A stretch of DNA of 64,000 bases from JALHNI01 sp965229305 (lineage in GTDB: Bacteria; Acidobacteriota; Terriglobia; Bryobacterales; Bryobacteraceae), in contig CBDDIZ010000041.1 of assembly GCA_965229305.1 (NCBI GenBank), positions 248,001-312,000 of the forward strand. The letters are read 5' to 3'. Each line of letters opens with the position of its first letter. The stretch's first letter is position 1. Below the pieces are notes generated by a model. It was not told where the DNA came from. It did not search any database and saw nothing but the letters and a program-made list of their open reading frames with translations. Below are positions 1-7,642 of the stretch, piece after piece. A program made the translations under genes and the position numbers.

Positions 1-223
1 GCGCTGGATCTTCGCGGGCGGGCTTCGTCGATGGACCCTGCCTCGAGATCCAAGCCCGGAATCCCGCCTTCCCGGAGACCGCTACGGCCAGTGGACCGGC
101 ACGGGCTTTGGTCCTCTCGCGACAACGTTGGAGAAAAGCGAATCCAGTGACCCCATCCCGCGTCTCGCCAGTGACCGAGGCCGCGCACCGGCCCTCAATC
201 CAACGGCTTCGCCGGCGGGCCCA
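1..223. other. Left-edge stretch, no assigned gene
   Basis: This stretch lies downstream of the terminase stop codon. Several frames are open through it on both strands and run off the left edge. One is a plus frame from base 2 that continues to about 355 and would overlap the terminase gene antiparallel. None shows a recognisable motif, so I assign no gene. The minus-strand ATG that overlaps the terminase stop codon runs only nine codons before a stop, so there is no coupled downstream gene starting there. Confidence 0.4.
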
Positions 224-1606
224 TCAACAGCCTCTTCGGTTCTCCCACGCCCACCAACCCGCCATCGCCAGCGCCATCACCAAGTCATCATGACCCGTCC
301 CCGCCCCATACCGCTCCCGTCCTCCCTTTTGGCTCAGCCGCTCAAACTGCCGTAACTCGTCCTTCAGCAAATCCGCCTGCGGCAACCCCGCCGCCACCTT
401 CAGATACCCTCGCTCGAACAACACCTCCAGGCTCCCCACCAGCAGCTTCTTCGGCACGGACCGGTCCGAGCCCGACACCACCACCCGGTCCCCCGCCGTG
501 ATCGTCACCGGCATCAAACTCACCGGCAGCCGCGACTCCCGCAGCAACTGCGCAATCATCGGCTGCGAGGTCACGTCCACCAGGAGCTGGGTGTTCCCCT
601 CCAGATGCGCATGCCGGCACAACTGACCCACCCGCATCACTAACTCCCCAATCCCCGTCCGCAGCCGGAACCGCTCCACCAGCACCACGCGCAACTCGCG
701 CCGGTACAGGAATTGGTACGTCACCCCGTCGCGCGTGCCCGTCGGTGTCGGCCGGTACTCCAGCAGCACCAGCGCCGCATGATCCCGCGCATAACCTAAA
801 TCCAATCCCAGATAGTAATTCGGCCGGTGCCGCACGAACTGCAAGCTCGTCCGCGATAACTCGTCGAATCCCGGCACCTCCGCGCAGAACGCCTTCTCCA
901 GCCACTCCTCCGCGAACACGGAGCGCTTCCGTCCGCCAAACCCGCACTCGTACTCCTCTTCGTACTCGGCTCCCGTCTTCCTTCGGCCCTCCGTCGCCAG
1001 AAAGCCCGGCGCAATCCGCCCCTCCGTCGAAGCCTTCCCCTCAATCCGCAGCCACGGTTCCTTCGCCGCGTCCGGACCACTCCAAATCTCGTAGAAGAAT
1101 CCGCTCTTGCCCTTCGGGGTCGACAGCAGCCACAAGTCTCCATTGGTCGCCGCCAGCATCGGCGTCGCCGCCGCAAACACCGCGTCCGGCACCCGGGCCG
1201 CCTCGTCGATGATCAGCAGATTCGCTGTAAAGCCGCGCACCGTGTCCTCGCCGCCGGGCAGGGGAATGATCGACGAGCCGTTCGGCAGCTTCAGCGCCCG
1301 CGCGTTCGTCCCGTCGCCCTTCACCTTCAACCCCAATCGCTGGAGTAACTCCCGGCATACATTGGCCAGCTTTTGCGCGCGCCGCGCATCGATCGAGACA
1401 ATCACCACCTGATGTCCCGCATAACTCAGCGCCTGGTGAATCGCCCTCACCGCGGCCATCGTGGACTTACCCCACTGCCGATGACAATTCAAGATCACCC
1501 GTCGCCCGCGCGCTGCCAGCAGCCGCGCTTGCGTCGCCTGCGGAGTCAGTCCCAACTGCTCCCGCGCGAACCGCACAATGTCATTCGAGTCCGTGAACCG
1601 GATCAT
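224..1606 (-). CDS. Phage-type terminase large subunit (orphan TerL)
   Basis: Predicted 460-residue terminase large subunit, the ATP-driven DNA-packaging motor and nuclease of tailed phages. The ATPase half has a Walker A motif RQWGKST (residues 43-49), Walker B LLIIDEA with Asp134-Glu135, and the coupling motif LSTPKGK (161-167). The RNase H-like nuclease half has the expected acidic residues: Asp269 in LGLDLGYARD, Asp344 in LLVDV, and Asp440/Asp441 in GHDDLVMALAMA. All catalytic motifs look intact. The ATG at 1606 is preferred; the frame is open 30 codons further upstream but that extension is not conserved-looking. No portal, capsid or tail gene is visible in the window, so this is an orphan: a prophage remnant, or a domesticated terminase-fold protein. 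Family assignment is firm; biological role is unknown. Confidence 0.85.
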   Translation of the reverse strand: MIRFTDSNDIVRFAREQLGLTPQATQARLLAARGRRVILNCHRQWGKSTMAAVRAIHQALSYAGHQVVIVSIDARRAQKLANVCRELLQRLGLKVKGDGTNARALKLPNGSSIIPLPGGEDTVRGFTANLLIIDEAARVPDAVFAAATPMLAATNGDLWLLSTPKGKSGFFYEIWSGPDAAKEPWLRIEGKASTEGRIAPGFLATEGRRKTGAEYEEEYECGFGGRKRSVFAEEWLEKAFCAEVPGFDELSRTSLQFVRHRPNYYLGLDLGYARDHAALVLLEYRPTPTGTRDGVTYQFLYRRELRVVLVERFRLRTGIGELVMRVGQLCRHAHLEGNTQLLVDVTSQPMIAQLLRESRLPVSLMPVTITAGDRVVVSGSDRSVPKKLLVGSLEVLFERGYLKVAAGLPQADLLKDELRQFERLSQKGGRERYGAGTGHDDLVMALAMAGWWAWENRRGC

Positions 1607-1924
1607 AGCTGACCCGAGTATCTCAGCCGCCTCCGCCTCGCTGGCTTCCCTTTCGGCCCGAACTGATTGTGAACAAAGACGAAACGGGCTCGCCAAATTG
1701 GTGTCACCGCTCCGCCCGTTCCCGCCGGTTTCTCCGTTTCTCCCGCTTTCCGCTGTGCGCTCCCTCTCTCCTTCCTTCGCTGGCCGCCCCGTTCCCCTGG
1801 CTCGCCGCTCCCCCCGTTAACGGCGTTTTTCAACTTTTCTCGTCCTTTCTCCTCAATCACTTACTCAGTTTTGGCGTCCGGAGCTTTGCGAGCTGCGCGT
1901 AAAGTGAAATCGGGAAAAGCCGAC
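1607..1924. other. Divergent spacer with a pyrimidine-rich tract
   Basis: This 318-bp spacer separates the divergent terminase and small hypothetical genes and should carry both promoters. The plus strand from about 1720 to 1860 is strongly pyrimidine-rich, with many C/T runs broken by few purines. On the minus strand a GATACT hexamer lies 10 nt before the terminase ATG and could be its -10 element. No coding region, tRNA or clear hairpin was recognised. Confidence 0.4.
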
Positions 1925-2209
1925 ATGCTCCATCAACCGCAACACTGCTATCGCTTGATCTCGTCCGGCACTTACTCGGCTTTTTCCCTCCCGGACTCTC
2001 CCCCTGATGCCAGCTATCACGTTCATCTCGTGAAATCCGGCGACGAGGATTACATCCCGGCGGACATGGAGGTGTGGCCCGTCTATCACAGCACGATCCT
2101 CCTCGCCCTTCGGGACTTCCCTGATGCCCACCAAGCCGCCATCGACGCCGTTCTCGCTCTTCAGCAGCGCCTTCGGGGCTGCCGTAACCGCGACTTACTT
2201 CCCAAGTAG
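1925..2209 (+). CDS. Small hypothetical protein (94 aa)
   Basis: I do not recognise this protein. It is 94 residues, begins MLHQPQHCYRLISSG, and has no signal peptide or membrane segment. The middle is acidic (SGDEDYIPADMEVWPVY) and the C-terminal half looks helical and basic (QAAIDAVLALQQRLRGCRNR). The frame is open back to a TTG at 1871, but the ATG at 1925 fits a normal start better, with a purine-rich GGGAAAAG upstream. It is divergent from the terminase gene and lies 37 bp before the next gene, so the two plus-strand genes may be co-transcribed. The codon pattern is like the neighbours, which supports real coding, but no function is claimed. Confidence 0.5.
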   Translation: MLHQPQHCYRLISSGTYSAFSLPDSPPDASYHVHLVKSGDEDYIPADMEVWPVYHSTILLALRDFPDAHQAAIDAVLALQQRLRGCRNRDLLPK

Positions 2210-2246
2210 CTTCACCCCTTAATCATCCCTTTTGAGGAGTTCCACC

Positions 2247-2969
2247 ATGTCCCGTAAATCGTCCCCGCGCCGTTTGGCTGCCAATCGCCGCAATGCGCTC
2301 AAGTCCACTGGTCCCCGCACGCCCGAAGGCAAAGCCAAATCCTCGGGCAACGCCGCCATCCATGGGCTCTCCACGCTCCATCGCCATCCCTTGCCCTCCG
2401 GCTGCTTTCTCGCCATTGAGGACGAACCCGCCTTCAAAGGCCTGCTCGACGAGTATGTCGCCACTTACCACCCTCGCCATCGCGACGAGCTCGACTTACT
2501 CACCGAAGCCGTCTACGCCAAGTTTCGGCAAACCCGCCTCTGGCTTGCCGAATCCGGCCAACTCGAAACCGCCATCGCTCTCCATGAGCGCGAATTCCGC
2601 CAGAAGCTTCCCACCGCCGGCGCCCACGGCCACCTCGCCAACGGCTTCGCTCACTCCGAACAACTCGTCAAACTCTATCTGCGTTACGGCCATCAGCTTC
2701 ACCGGCACTATCTTCGTTGCCCCAAAGAACTGAGAGACTTACAAGCCTCGCGGCTGCCTCAACCGAATTCCCCAATCGAAGCCAATCCCACGAACGGACA
2801 CCCGGCCGCCGCTCCCTCTGCGTTGACGCCCGCCAGCGACTCGCAGCCGAACCCGGCTCCCTTGCCCGCTCCGGCGCCGCCAGCGCCCTCCCCGTGCGCC
2901 CCGTCACCGGATACCCCGGCCGAGCCGCCCCATTCGCCACGCACCCCACCGTCATCCGGACAGCTATAA
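2247..2969 (+). CDS. Uncharacterised protein with ANRRNALKSTGPRTPEGK motif
   Basis: A 240-residue protein starting at the ATG at 2247, with an AGGAG ribosome site at 2235-2239. The N-terminus (MSRKSSPRRLAANRRNALKS) leads into a basic 'ANRRNALKSTGPRTPEGK' segment. From memory, this motif is typical of a multicopy family of uncharacterised proteins in Acidobacteria and Planctomycetes. The central part is helical with many His, Arg and Leu residues. The last 70 residues or so are a low-complexity Pro/Ala/Ser tail, probably disordered. No catalytic motif is visible. The basic head could bind nucleic acid, but that is a guess. The position next to the orphan terminase and a small hypothetical gene is noteworthy. 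Confidence 0.7.
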   Translation: MSRKSSPRRLAANRRNALKSTGPRTPEGKAKSSGNAAIHGLSTLHRHPLPSGCFLAIEDEPAFKGLLDEYVATYHPRHRDELDLLTEAVYAKFRQTRLWLAESGQLETAIALHEREFRQKLPTAGAHGHLANGFAHSEQLVKLYLRYGHQLHRHYLRCPKELRDLQASRLPQPNSPIEANPTNGHPAAAPSALTPASDSQPNPAPLPAPAPPAPSPCAPSPDTPAEPPHSPRTPPSSGQL

Positions 2970-2970
2970 T
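2965..2970 (+). promoter_or_regulatory. Perfect -10 hexamer (TATAAT) 5 nt before PIG-L start
   Basis: A consensus TATAAT overlaps the stop codon of the previous gene and ends 5 nt before the ATG at 2976. Transcription would start at or next to the ATG, so the mRNA would be leaderless. No Shine-Dalgarno sequence is present. No convincing -35 element was found. Confidence 0.5.
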
Positions 2971-2975
2971 TCAAC

Positions 2976-3839
2976 ATGCTCCGTTTCGCCCTTCCCATCG
3001 TCTTGGCCACCACCCTGTTGGCCCAGGAGAAAGTGCGCGTCATTGCTTTCGGCGCCCATCCTGACGATTGCGACATCGGCTCGGCGGGCTTGGCCGCCAT
3101 CCTCGCCCAAAACGGCCATGCCGTTAAGTTCGTCTCCGTCACCAACGGCGACGCCGGCCATCAGACCTTGGGCGGCGGTGCGCTCGCCAAACGCCGCTAT
3201 GCGGAAACTCAGGAAGTGGCCCGCCGCTTAGGCATCACTTACGACGTCCTCGGCAATCACGACGGCGAACTGCTGCCCACGCTCGACGTCCGCCTCCAGG
3301 TCATCCGCAAAATTCGCGAATGGAACGCCGACGTCGTCATCGCCCCGCGCCCCAACGACTATCATCCCGACCATCGCTACACCGGCGTCCTCGTCCAGGA
3401 CGCCGCCTACATGGTCGTCGTGCCCAACGTCGCTCCCGACACGCCGCCCCTGCGCAAGAATCCCGTTTTCCTCTACTACCAGGACCGTTTCCAGAAACCC
3501 GCGCCGTTCCGTCCCGATATCGCCGTCGACATCACCGCCGTCTATCCGCAAAAAGTCCGCGCGCTCGACGCTCACGAAAGTCAGGTCTACGAGTGGCTGC
3601 CCTGGGTCGATGGCACGCTCGATCAGGTGCCGAAGGGGAAGAACGAACGCCTCGCCTGGCTGGCTAAATGGCGCACTCGCGTCATCACACCTGCCGTCAA
3701 GGCCTCGCTCGAGAAATGGTATGGACCCGCTCAAGCCGCTAAAGTCACCCACTACGAAGCCTTCGAAATCTGCGAATACGGCAAGCAGCCCACCGAGGCC
3801 GAACTTCGCCGCATGTTCCCCTTCCTGCAGGTCAAATGA
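2976..3839 (+). CDS. Exported PIG-L family deacetylase
   Basis: Predicted 287-residue zinc-dependent N-acetylglucosaminyl deacetylase of the PIG-L/LmbE family. A signal peptide (MLRFALPIVLATTLLAQ) precedes the zinc-binding motif AHPDD (residues 27-31). A second conserved block, PRPNDYHPDH, supplies further His/Asp ligands. Substrates of this family are N-acetylated sugars or sugar conjugates. The export signal argues against a role in cytoplasmic bacillithiol synthesis (BshB), although a bshC homologue lies 8 kb away. The stop codon overlaps the permease start (ATGA), so the two genes are translationally coupled, suggesting deacetylation outside the membrane followed by import of an amino compound. 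The substrate is inferred only. Confidence 0.8.
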   Translation: MLRFALPIVLATTLLAQEKVRVIAFGAHPDDCDIGSAGLAAILAQNGHAVKFVSVTNGDAGHQTLGGGALAKRRYAETQEVARRLGITYDVLGNHDGELLPTLDVRLQVIRKIREWNADVVIAPRPNDYHPDHRYTGVLVQDAAYMVVVPNVAPDTPPLRKNPVFLYYQDRFQKPAPFRPDIAVDITAVYPQKVRALDAHESQVYEWLPWVDGTLDQVPKGKNERLAWLAKWRTRVITPAVKASLEKWYGPAQAAKVTHYEAFEICEYGKQPTEAELRRMFPFLQVK

Positions 3840-5230
3840 AGCAGGACGATCGCGACGACCTTCAGAAGTTTGGCTACGCCCAAGTCCTCCTCCGTGAGAT
3901 GGGCGGCTTCTCGAACTTCGCCATTTCGTTTTCCACCATCTCCATCCTCACCGGCGCCGTTACCCTCTTCGGTTACGGCTTTGACCAGGGTGGCCCGCTG
4001 GAGATGACCCTGGCCTGGCCCCTGGCCACGCTCCTCACCCTCGCCGTCGCCGCCTCCATGGGCGAACTCTGCTCGGCCTTTCCCACCTCCGGCGCCCTCT
4101 ACCATTGGGCCGCCGCGCTCGGCAATCGTCACCTCGCCTGGTTCGTCGCCGCCATCAACATCGTCTCCTGCATTGCCAGCTATGCCGCCATCGATTACGC
4201 CTGTGCCCAATACCTCCTGCCCCTGGCGCGCATCGAAACCAACACCCTCCATCTGTTTCTGGCCTTCGTCGCCATCACTGTCTCGCAAGGCCTGCTGAAC
4301 GCCTACGGCGTGGGGCTCGTCGCCAAGCTCAACGACGCCAGTGTCACCGTCCACATCATCGGTACCCTTGTCCTGGTCGGCGTCATCTTCTGGGCCGCCC
4401 CGCTGCAGCCCGTCTCGTTCCTCTTCACCGCCGTCAGCCCGATCGGTACCCAGCCCTATAGCGTCGCCTTCACCCTCGGCTTGCTCCAGGCCATGTGGAC
4501 CTTCACCGGTTACGACGCCTCCGCGCACATGGCCGAAGAAACCGTCGACCCTCGCCGTCACGCCCCCTGGGGCATGGTCCTCGCCGTCGGCCTCTCCGGC
4601 GTCATCGGCTACCTGATGCTCATCGCCATCACCCTCGCCGTGCGCGACCTCTCCCCCGGCCAAACTGCCGTCTCCATCCTCCAGCGCGCCCTCGGCGAAC
4701 GCATGGGCAGTTCGCTCTCCGCCATGGCCGGCGTCGCCATGTGGTTCTGCGGTCTCTCCGCTCTCGCCAACGCCTCGCGCACCGTCTTCTCGCTCGCCCG
4801 CGATCAAGGCACGCCCGCCGCCGCTCTCATCTCCAAAGTCGACCAGCGCCACGGCACCCCCGTCGTCGCCATCTGGGGACTCGTCGCCGCTGCCGTCGCC
4901 ATGCTCATCTGGTCCGGCACCGTCGCCATCCTGGCCGCCGTCTCCACCGTCGCCTGCTACCTCTGTTACGGCATCCCCATCTTCCTCGGCTGGCGTGCCC
5001 GCTCCTCCGGCTGGGTCAAAGCCGCCCCCTGGAACCTCGGGGCCTTCGGCCCCGCCGTCAACCTCATCGCTCTGGTATGGGTCGTCGCTATCTGCGTCAT
5101 CCTCATGCTGCCGCCCAACGAACTCGCCGCCAAAACCATGGCTGGCGTCCTCCTCGCTCTCGCCGTGCTCTATTATTCCGGCGCCCTCAAACGCTACCAG
5201 GGCCCCGCCTTCACCCGGCACCCGGAATAA
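3836..5230 (+). CDS. APC-superfamily amino acid/amine permease
   Basis: A 464-residue inner-membrane transporter of the amino acid-polyamine-organocation superfamily. The N-terminus (LREMGGFSNFAISFSTISI) matches the start of GABA/amino acid permeases of the AA_permease_2 type. The body has about twelve hydrophobic segments with GALYHWAAALG after the third helix region. No soluble domain is fused. The ATG overlaps the PIG-L stop by four bases, so it is probably made from the same mRNA. The substrate cannot be read from the sequence; amino acid, amine or choline-like compounds are the usual ones for this subfamily. Confidence 0.8.
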   Translation: MKQDDRDDLQKFGYAQVLLREMGGFSNFAISFSTISILTGAVTLFGYGFDQGGPLEMTLAWPLATLLTLAVAASMGELCSAFPTSGALYHWAAALGNRHLAWFVAAINIVSCIASYAAIDYACAQYLLPLARIETNTLHLFLAFVAITVSQGLLNAYGVGLVAKLNDASVTVHIIGTLVLVGVIFWAAPLQPVSFLFTAVSPIGTQPYSVAFTLGLLQAMWTFTGYDASAHMAEETVDPRRHAPWGMVLAVGLSGVIGYLMLIAITLAVRDLSPGQTAVSILQRALGERMGSSLSAMAGVAMWFCGLSALANASRTVFSLARDQGTPAAALISKVDQRHGTPVVAIWGLVAAAVAMLIWSGTVAILAAVSTVACYLCYGIPIFLGWRARSSGWVKAAPWNLGAFGPAVNLIALVWVVAICVILMLPPNELAAKTMAGVLLALAVLYYSGALKRYQGPAFTRHPE

Positions 5231-5283
5231 ATTCGCGCTTTTTATCGAACTCGCCCCCGCCCTGGAGCGTATCTACTGCCAAG

Positions 5284-6204
5284 ATGTTTCTTACGCCGCA
5301 ACGCCTTCTGCTGGCTCTTCCCCTCCTGCTCACCTCTTGCGACTTCGACGGCATGCAGTCGGACCGCTTTCGCGAAGACTTCCACCTCACCTACAAGCTC
5401 AACCCCGGCCAGCGCGTCTCGGTCGAGAATCAGAACGGCTCCATCGAAGTCAGTGGCTGGGATAAGAACGAAGTCGACATCAGCGGCGAACGCTACGCCC
5501 CCACCGAAGACTACCTCCGCCTCCTCAAAGTCGACGTCCAGGCCTCGGACTCGGCCGTCCGCGTCCGCACCATCCGCCCGCCCCAGATGGGCTGGCGCGG
5601 TCCCTCCGGCGGCGTCAAATACTTCATCCGCGTCCCCAAGCAGACCCTCCTCGATCGCATCGAAAGCACCAACGGCTCCCTCCGCGTCGAAGACGTCCAG
5701 GGCCAAGCCATGCTCCGCTCCACCAACGGCTCCATCCGCCTCTATCGCGACCAGGGCAACTACGACGTCTCCACCACCAACGGCGGCATCGAGTTCTCCG
5801 TCCACACCGGCGAAATCAAGGCCCGCAGCACCAACGGTGGCATCCGCGCCGACGACCTCACCGGCAGCCTCTCCGCCTCCACCACCAATGGCAGCATCCA
5901 CGCCCGGCTCATGGCCGCCACCACCACCGCCATGCGCCTCGAAACCACCAACGGCGGCATCGAAGTCGTCAGTGAAAAACAGCCCCCCGCCATCCAGGCC
6001 TCCACCACCAATGGCGGCATCACTCTCCGCCTCCCCGCTGACCTGAAAGCCACCGTCCGCGCCTCCAGTCACTCCGCCGTCTCCTCGGAATTCGAGGTCA
6101 ACGGCGAACGGGAGAAGAAGCGCATCCGCGGCACCGTCAACGGCGGCGGACCCGTCCTCGAACTCGACACCAACAACGGGCGGATTCGTCTCGAACGCCT
6201 CTAG
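5284..6204 (+). CDS. DUF4097-family lipoprotein with TNG repeat ladder
   Basis: A 306-residue predicted lipoprotein. The signal sequence ends in the lipobox LLTSC, with Cys near residue 19. The mature part is a DUF4097-type beta-solenoid. At least seven TNG-containing repeats (STNGSL, STNGSI, TTNGGI, STNGGI, TTNGSI, TTNGGI, TTNGGI) follow each other every 18-22 residues from about residue 120 to 250. The first unit, ENQNGSIEVSGWD, lies upstream. The regular Asn suggests an asparagine ladder stabilising a parallel beta-helix. The frame is open far upstream through the permease gene, but the ATG at 5284 with the lipobox sets the start. Function is unknown; such proteins are often near envelope-stress genes, and the next gene is an HtrA protease. 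Confidence 0.75.
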   Translation: MFLTPQRLLLALPLLLTSCDFDGMQSDRFREDFHLTYKLNPGQRVSVENQNGSIEVSGWDKNEVDISGERYAPTEDYLRLLKVDVQASDSAVRVRTIRPPQMGWRGPSGGVKYFIRVPKQTLLDRIESTNGSLRVEDVQGQAMLRSTNGSIRLYRDQGNYDVSTTNGGIEFSVHTGEIKARSTNGGIRADDLTGSLSASTTNGSIHARLMAATTTAMRLETTNGGIEVVSEKQPPAIQASTTNGGITLRLPADLKATVRASSHSAVSSEFEVNGEREKKRIRGTVNGGGPVLELDTNNGRIRLERL

Positions 6205-6241
6205 CCTGAACCCCCGGACCGGGCAGGCGCATCTTACCCCT

Positions 6242-7630
6242 GTGCGCCTGCTCACCGCCTTCCTCCTCCTGCCCTCCCTCTGGGCCCAAACCTCCGCCCC
6301 CGCCCGCTCTCCCCTCCGGCTCCTCAGCGAGCATTTCGAGTCGCTGGCCTCCAGCACCGATCATTCCGTTGTCCAAATCGTCACCCGCGGCTATGCGCCC
6401 GCCTCCGAAGGCGGCGCCCCCATGCTGCAGGCCCAGCGCGGCAGCGGCTCCGGCGTCATCGTTGACGCCGCCGGCTATATCATCACCAACGCCCACGTCG
6501 TCGGCGCCATGCGCCGCGTCCAGGTCCTCCTGCCCCAGGCCGCCGAAAAGACCGTCGTGCACAGCGTCCTCAAGCCCAGCGCCAAAGTCCTCAACGCCAC
6601 CGTCCTTGGTACGGACCGGGAAACCGACATCGCCGTCCTCAAAGTCGATCCGCCCAACGGTACCCTCCCGGCCCTCACCTTCGGCGACTCCGAACTCCTC
6701 CGCCAGGGTCAGATCGTCCTCGCCTTCGGCAGCCCGTTCGGTCTCGAAAACTCCGTCACCATGGGCATCGTCAGTTCCGTCGCCCGCCAAACCCGCCCCG
6801 ACGATCCCATGATCTACATCCAGACCGACGCCTCCATCAACCCCGGCAACAGCGGCGGCCCGCTCGTCAATACCGACGGCCACGTCGTCGGCATCAACAC
6901 CTTCATCCTCTCCCGCTCCGGCGGCAACGAAGGCATCGGCTTCGCCGTCCCCAGCAACATCGTCCGCAACGTCTACCAGCAGATCCGCGAGTTCGGCCGC
7001 GTCCGCCGCGGCCAGATCGGCGTCATCGCCCAGACCATCAACCCCGCCCTGGCCCACGCCCTCAGCCTGCCCCAGGATTGGGGCGTCGTCATCGCCGATG
7101 TGATCCCTGATGGCGCTGCCGCCGCCGCCGGCCTCGAGATCAAAGACATCGTCCTTTCGTTAAACGGCAAAACCCTCGAGAACAGCCGGCAGTTCGGCGT
7201 CAACATCTACCAGAACGCCGGCAAAACCGTCTCCCTCGAAGTCCTCCGGGGCGCCGAGAAGAAGAGCCTTCAGGTCGGCGTCCTCGAGCGTCCCCGCGAC
7301 CCCGAACGCGTCCTCTCCTTGATCGCCGAAGACGGCAACATGGTCTCGAAACTCGGCATCCTGGCCGTCGACCTCGACGAGAAAGTCACCCCCCTCATCC
7401 CCTCCACGCGCCGCCTCAACGGCGCCGTCGTCGCCGGGGTCGTTGCTGACGTCTCCAGCCACGACGAACCCCTCACCGCCGGCGACGTCATCTACGCCGT
7501 CAACAATACTCCCGTCCGCGGTCTCACCGACCTCCAGGCTGCCGTCAAGGATCTCAATCGCGGTCAGCCCGTCGCCCTCCACATCGAGCGCCAAGGCCAG
7601 CTCCAATACCTCATGTTTGAGATCGAGTGA
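6242..7630 (+). CDS. HtrA/DegP-type serine protease with two PDZ domains
   Basis: A 462-residue periplasmic trypsin-fold protease (family S1C) with a GTG start and a signal peptide ending near WAQ. The catalytic triad is His85 (TNAHVV), Asp129 in DRETDIAVLK, and Ser204 (GNSGGPL). The protease domain spans about 40-245. A PDZ domain follows at about 255-350, and a second, more divergent one covers about 360-462 (LTAGDVIYAVNNTPVRG). HtrA proteins degrade or refold damaged envelope proteins. The gene lies 37 bp after the DUF4097 lipoprotein and may share its transcript, which would fit a cell-envelope quality-control unit. Confidence 0.88.
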   Translation: MRLLTAFLLLPSLWAQTSAPARSPLRLLSEHFESLASSTDHSVVQIVTRGYAPASEGGAPMLQAQRGSGSGVIVDAAGYIITNAHVVGAMRRVQVLLPQAAEKTVVHSVLKPSAKVLNATVLGTDRETDIAVLKVDPPNGTLPALTFGDSELLRQGQIVLAFGSPFGLENSVTMGIVSSVARQTRPDDPMIYIQTDASINPGNSGGPLVNTDGHVVGINTFILSRSGGNEGIGFAVPSNIVRNVYQQIREFGRVRRGQIGVIAQTINPALAHALSLPQDWGVVIADVIPDGAAAAAGLEIKDIVLSLNGKTLENSRQFGVNIYQNAGKTVSLEVLRGAEKKSLQVGVLERPRDPERVLSLIAEDGNMVSKLGILAVDLDEKVTPLIPSTRRLNGAVVAGVVADVSSHDEPLTAGDVIYAVNNTPVRGLTDLQAAVKDLNRGQPVALHIERQGQLQYLMFEIE

Positions 7631-7636
7631 TATCCT
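7631..7636 (+). promoter_or_regulatory. -10-like hexamer (TATCCT) 6 nt before garD start
   Basis: TATCCT starts right after the htrA stop codon and ends 6 nt before the TTG start of garD, with no Shine-Dalgarno sequence between. It fits the leaderless promoter pattern seen at other genes in the window. It is a weaker match than most of those. Confidence 0.3.
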
Positions 7637-7642
7637 TTTCCC

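Noticed and set aside
2976..3839. PIG-L protein as BshB of the bacillithiol pathway
   Set aside because: It has a cleavable signal peptide, whereas BshB acts in the cytoplasm; the linkage is to a permease, not to bshA or bshC.
3752..5221. Minus-strand open frame of 489 codons opposite the permease
   Set aside because: Gly/Asp/Glu-rich low-complexity translation, a typical antisense shadow of a GC-rich gene; the plus strand encodes a clear permease.
4495..5283. Long N-terminal extension of the DUF4097 frame through the permease gene
   Set aside because: Arg/Pro/His-rich out-of-frame translation; the lipobox start at 5284 is clear.
5640..6030. Repeated DNA in the DUF4097 gene as a CRISPR-like array
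   Set aside because: The period (about 54-66 bp) is in frame and encodes protein repeats; no constant repeat with variable spacers.
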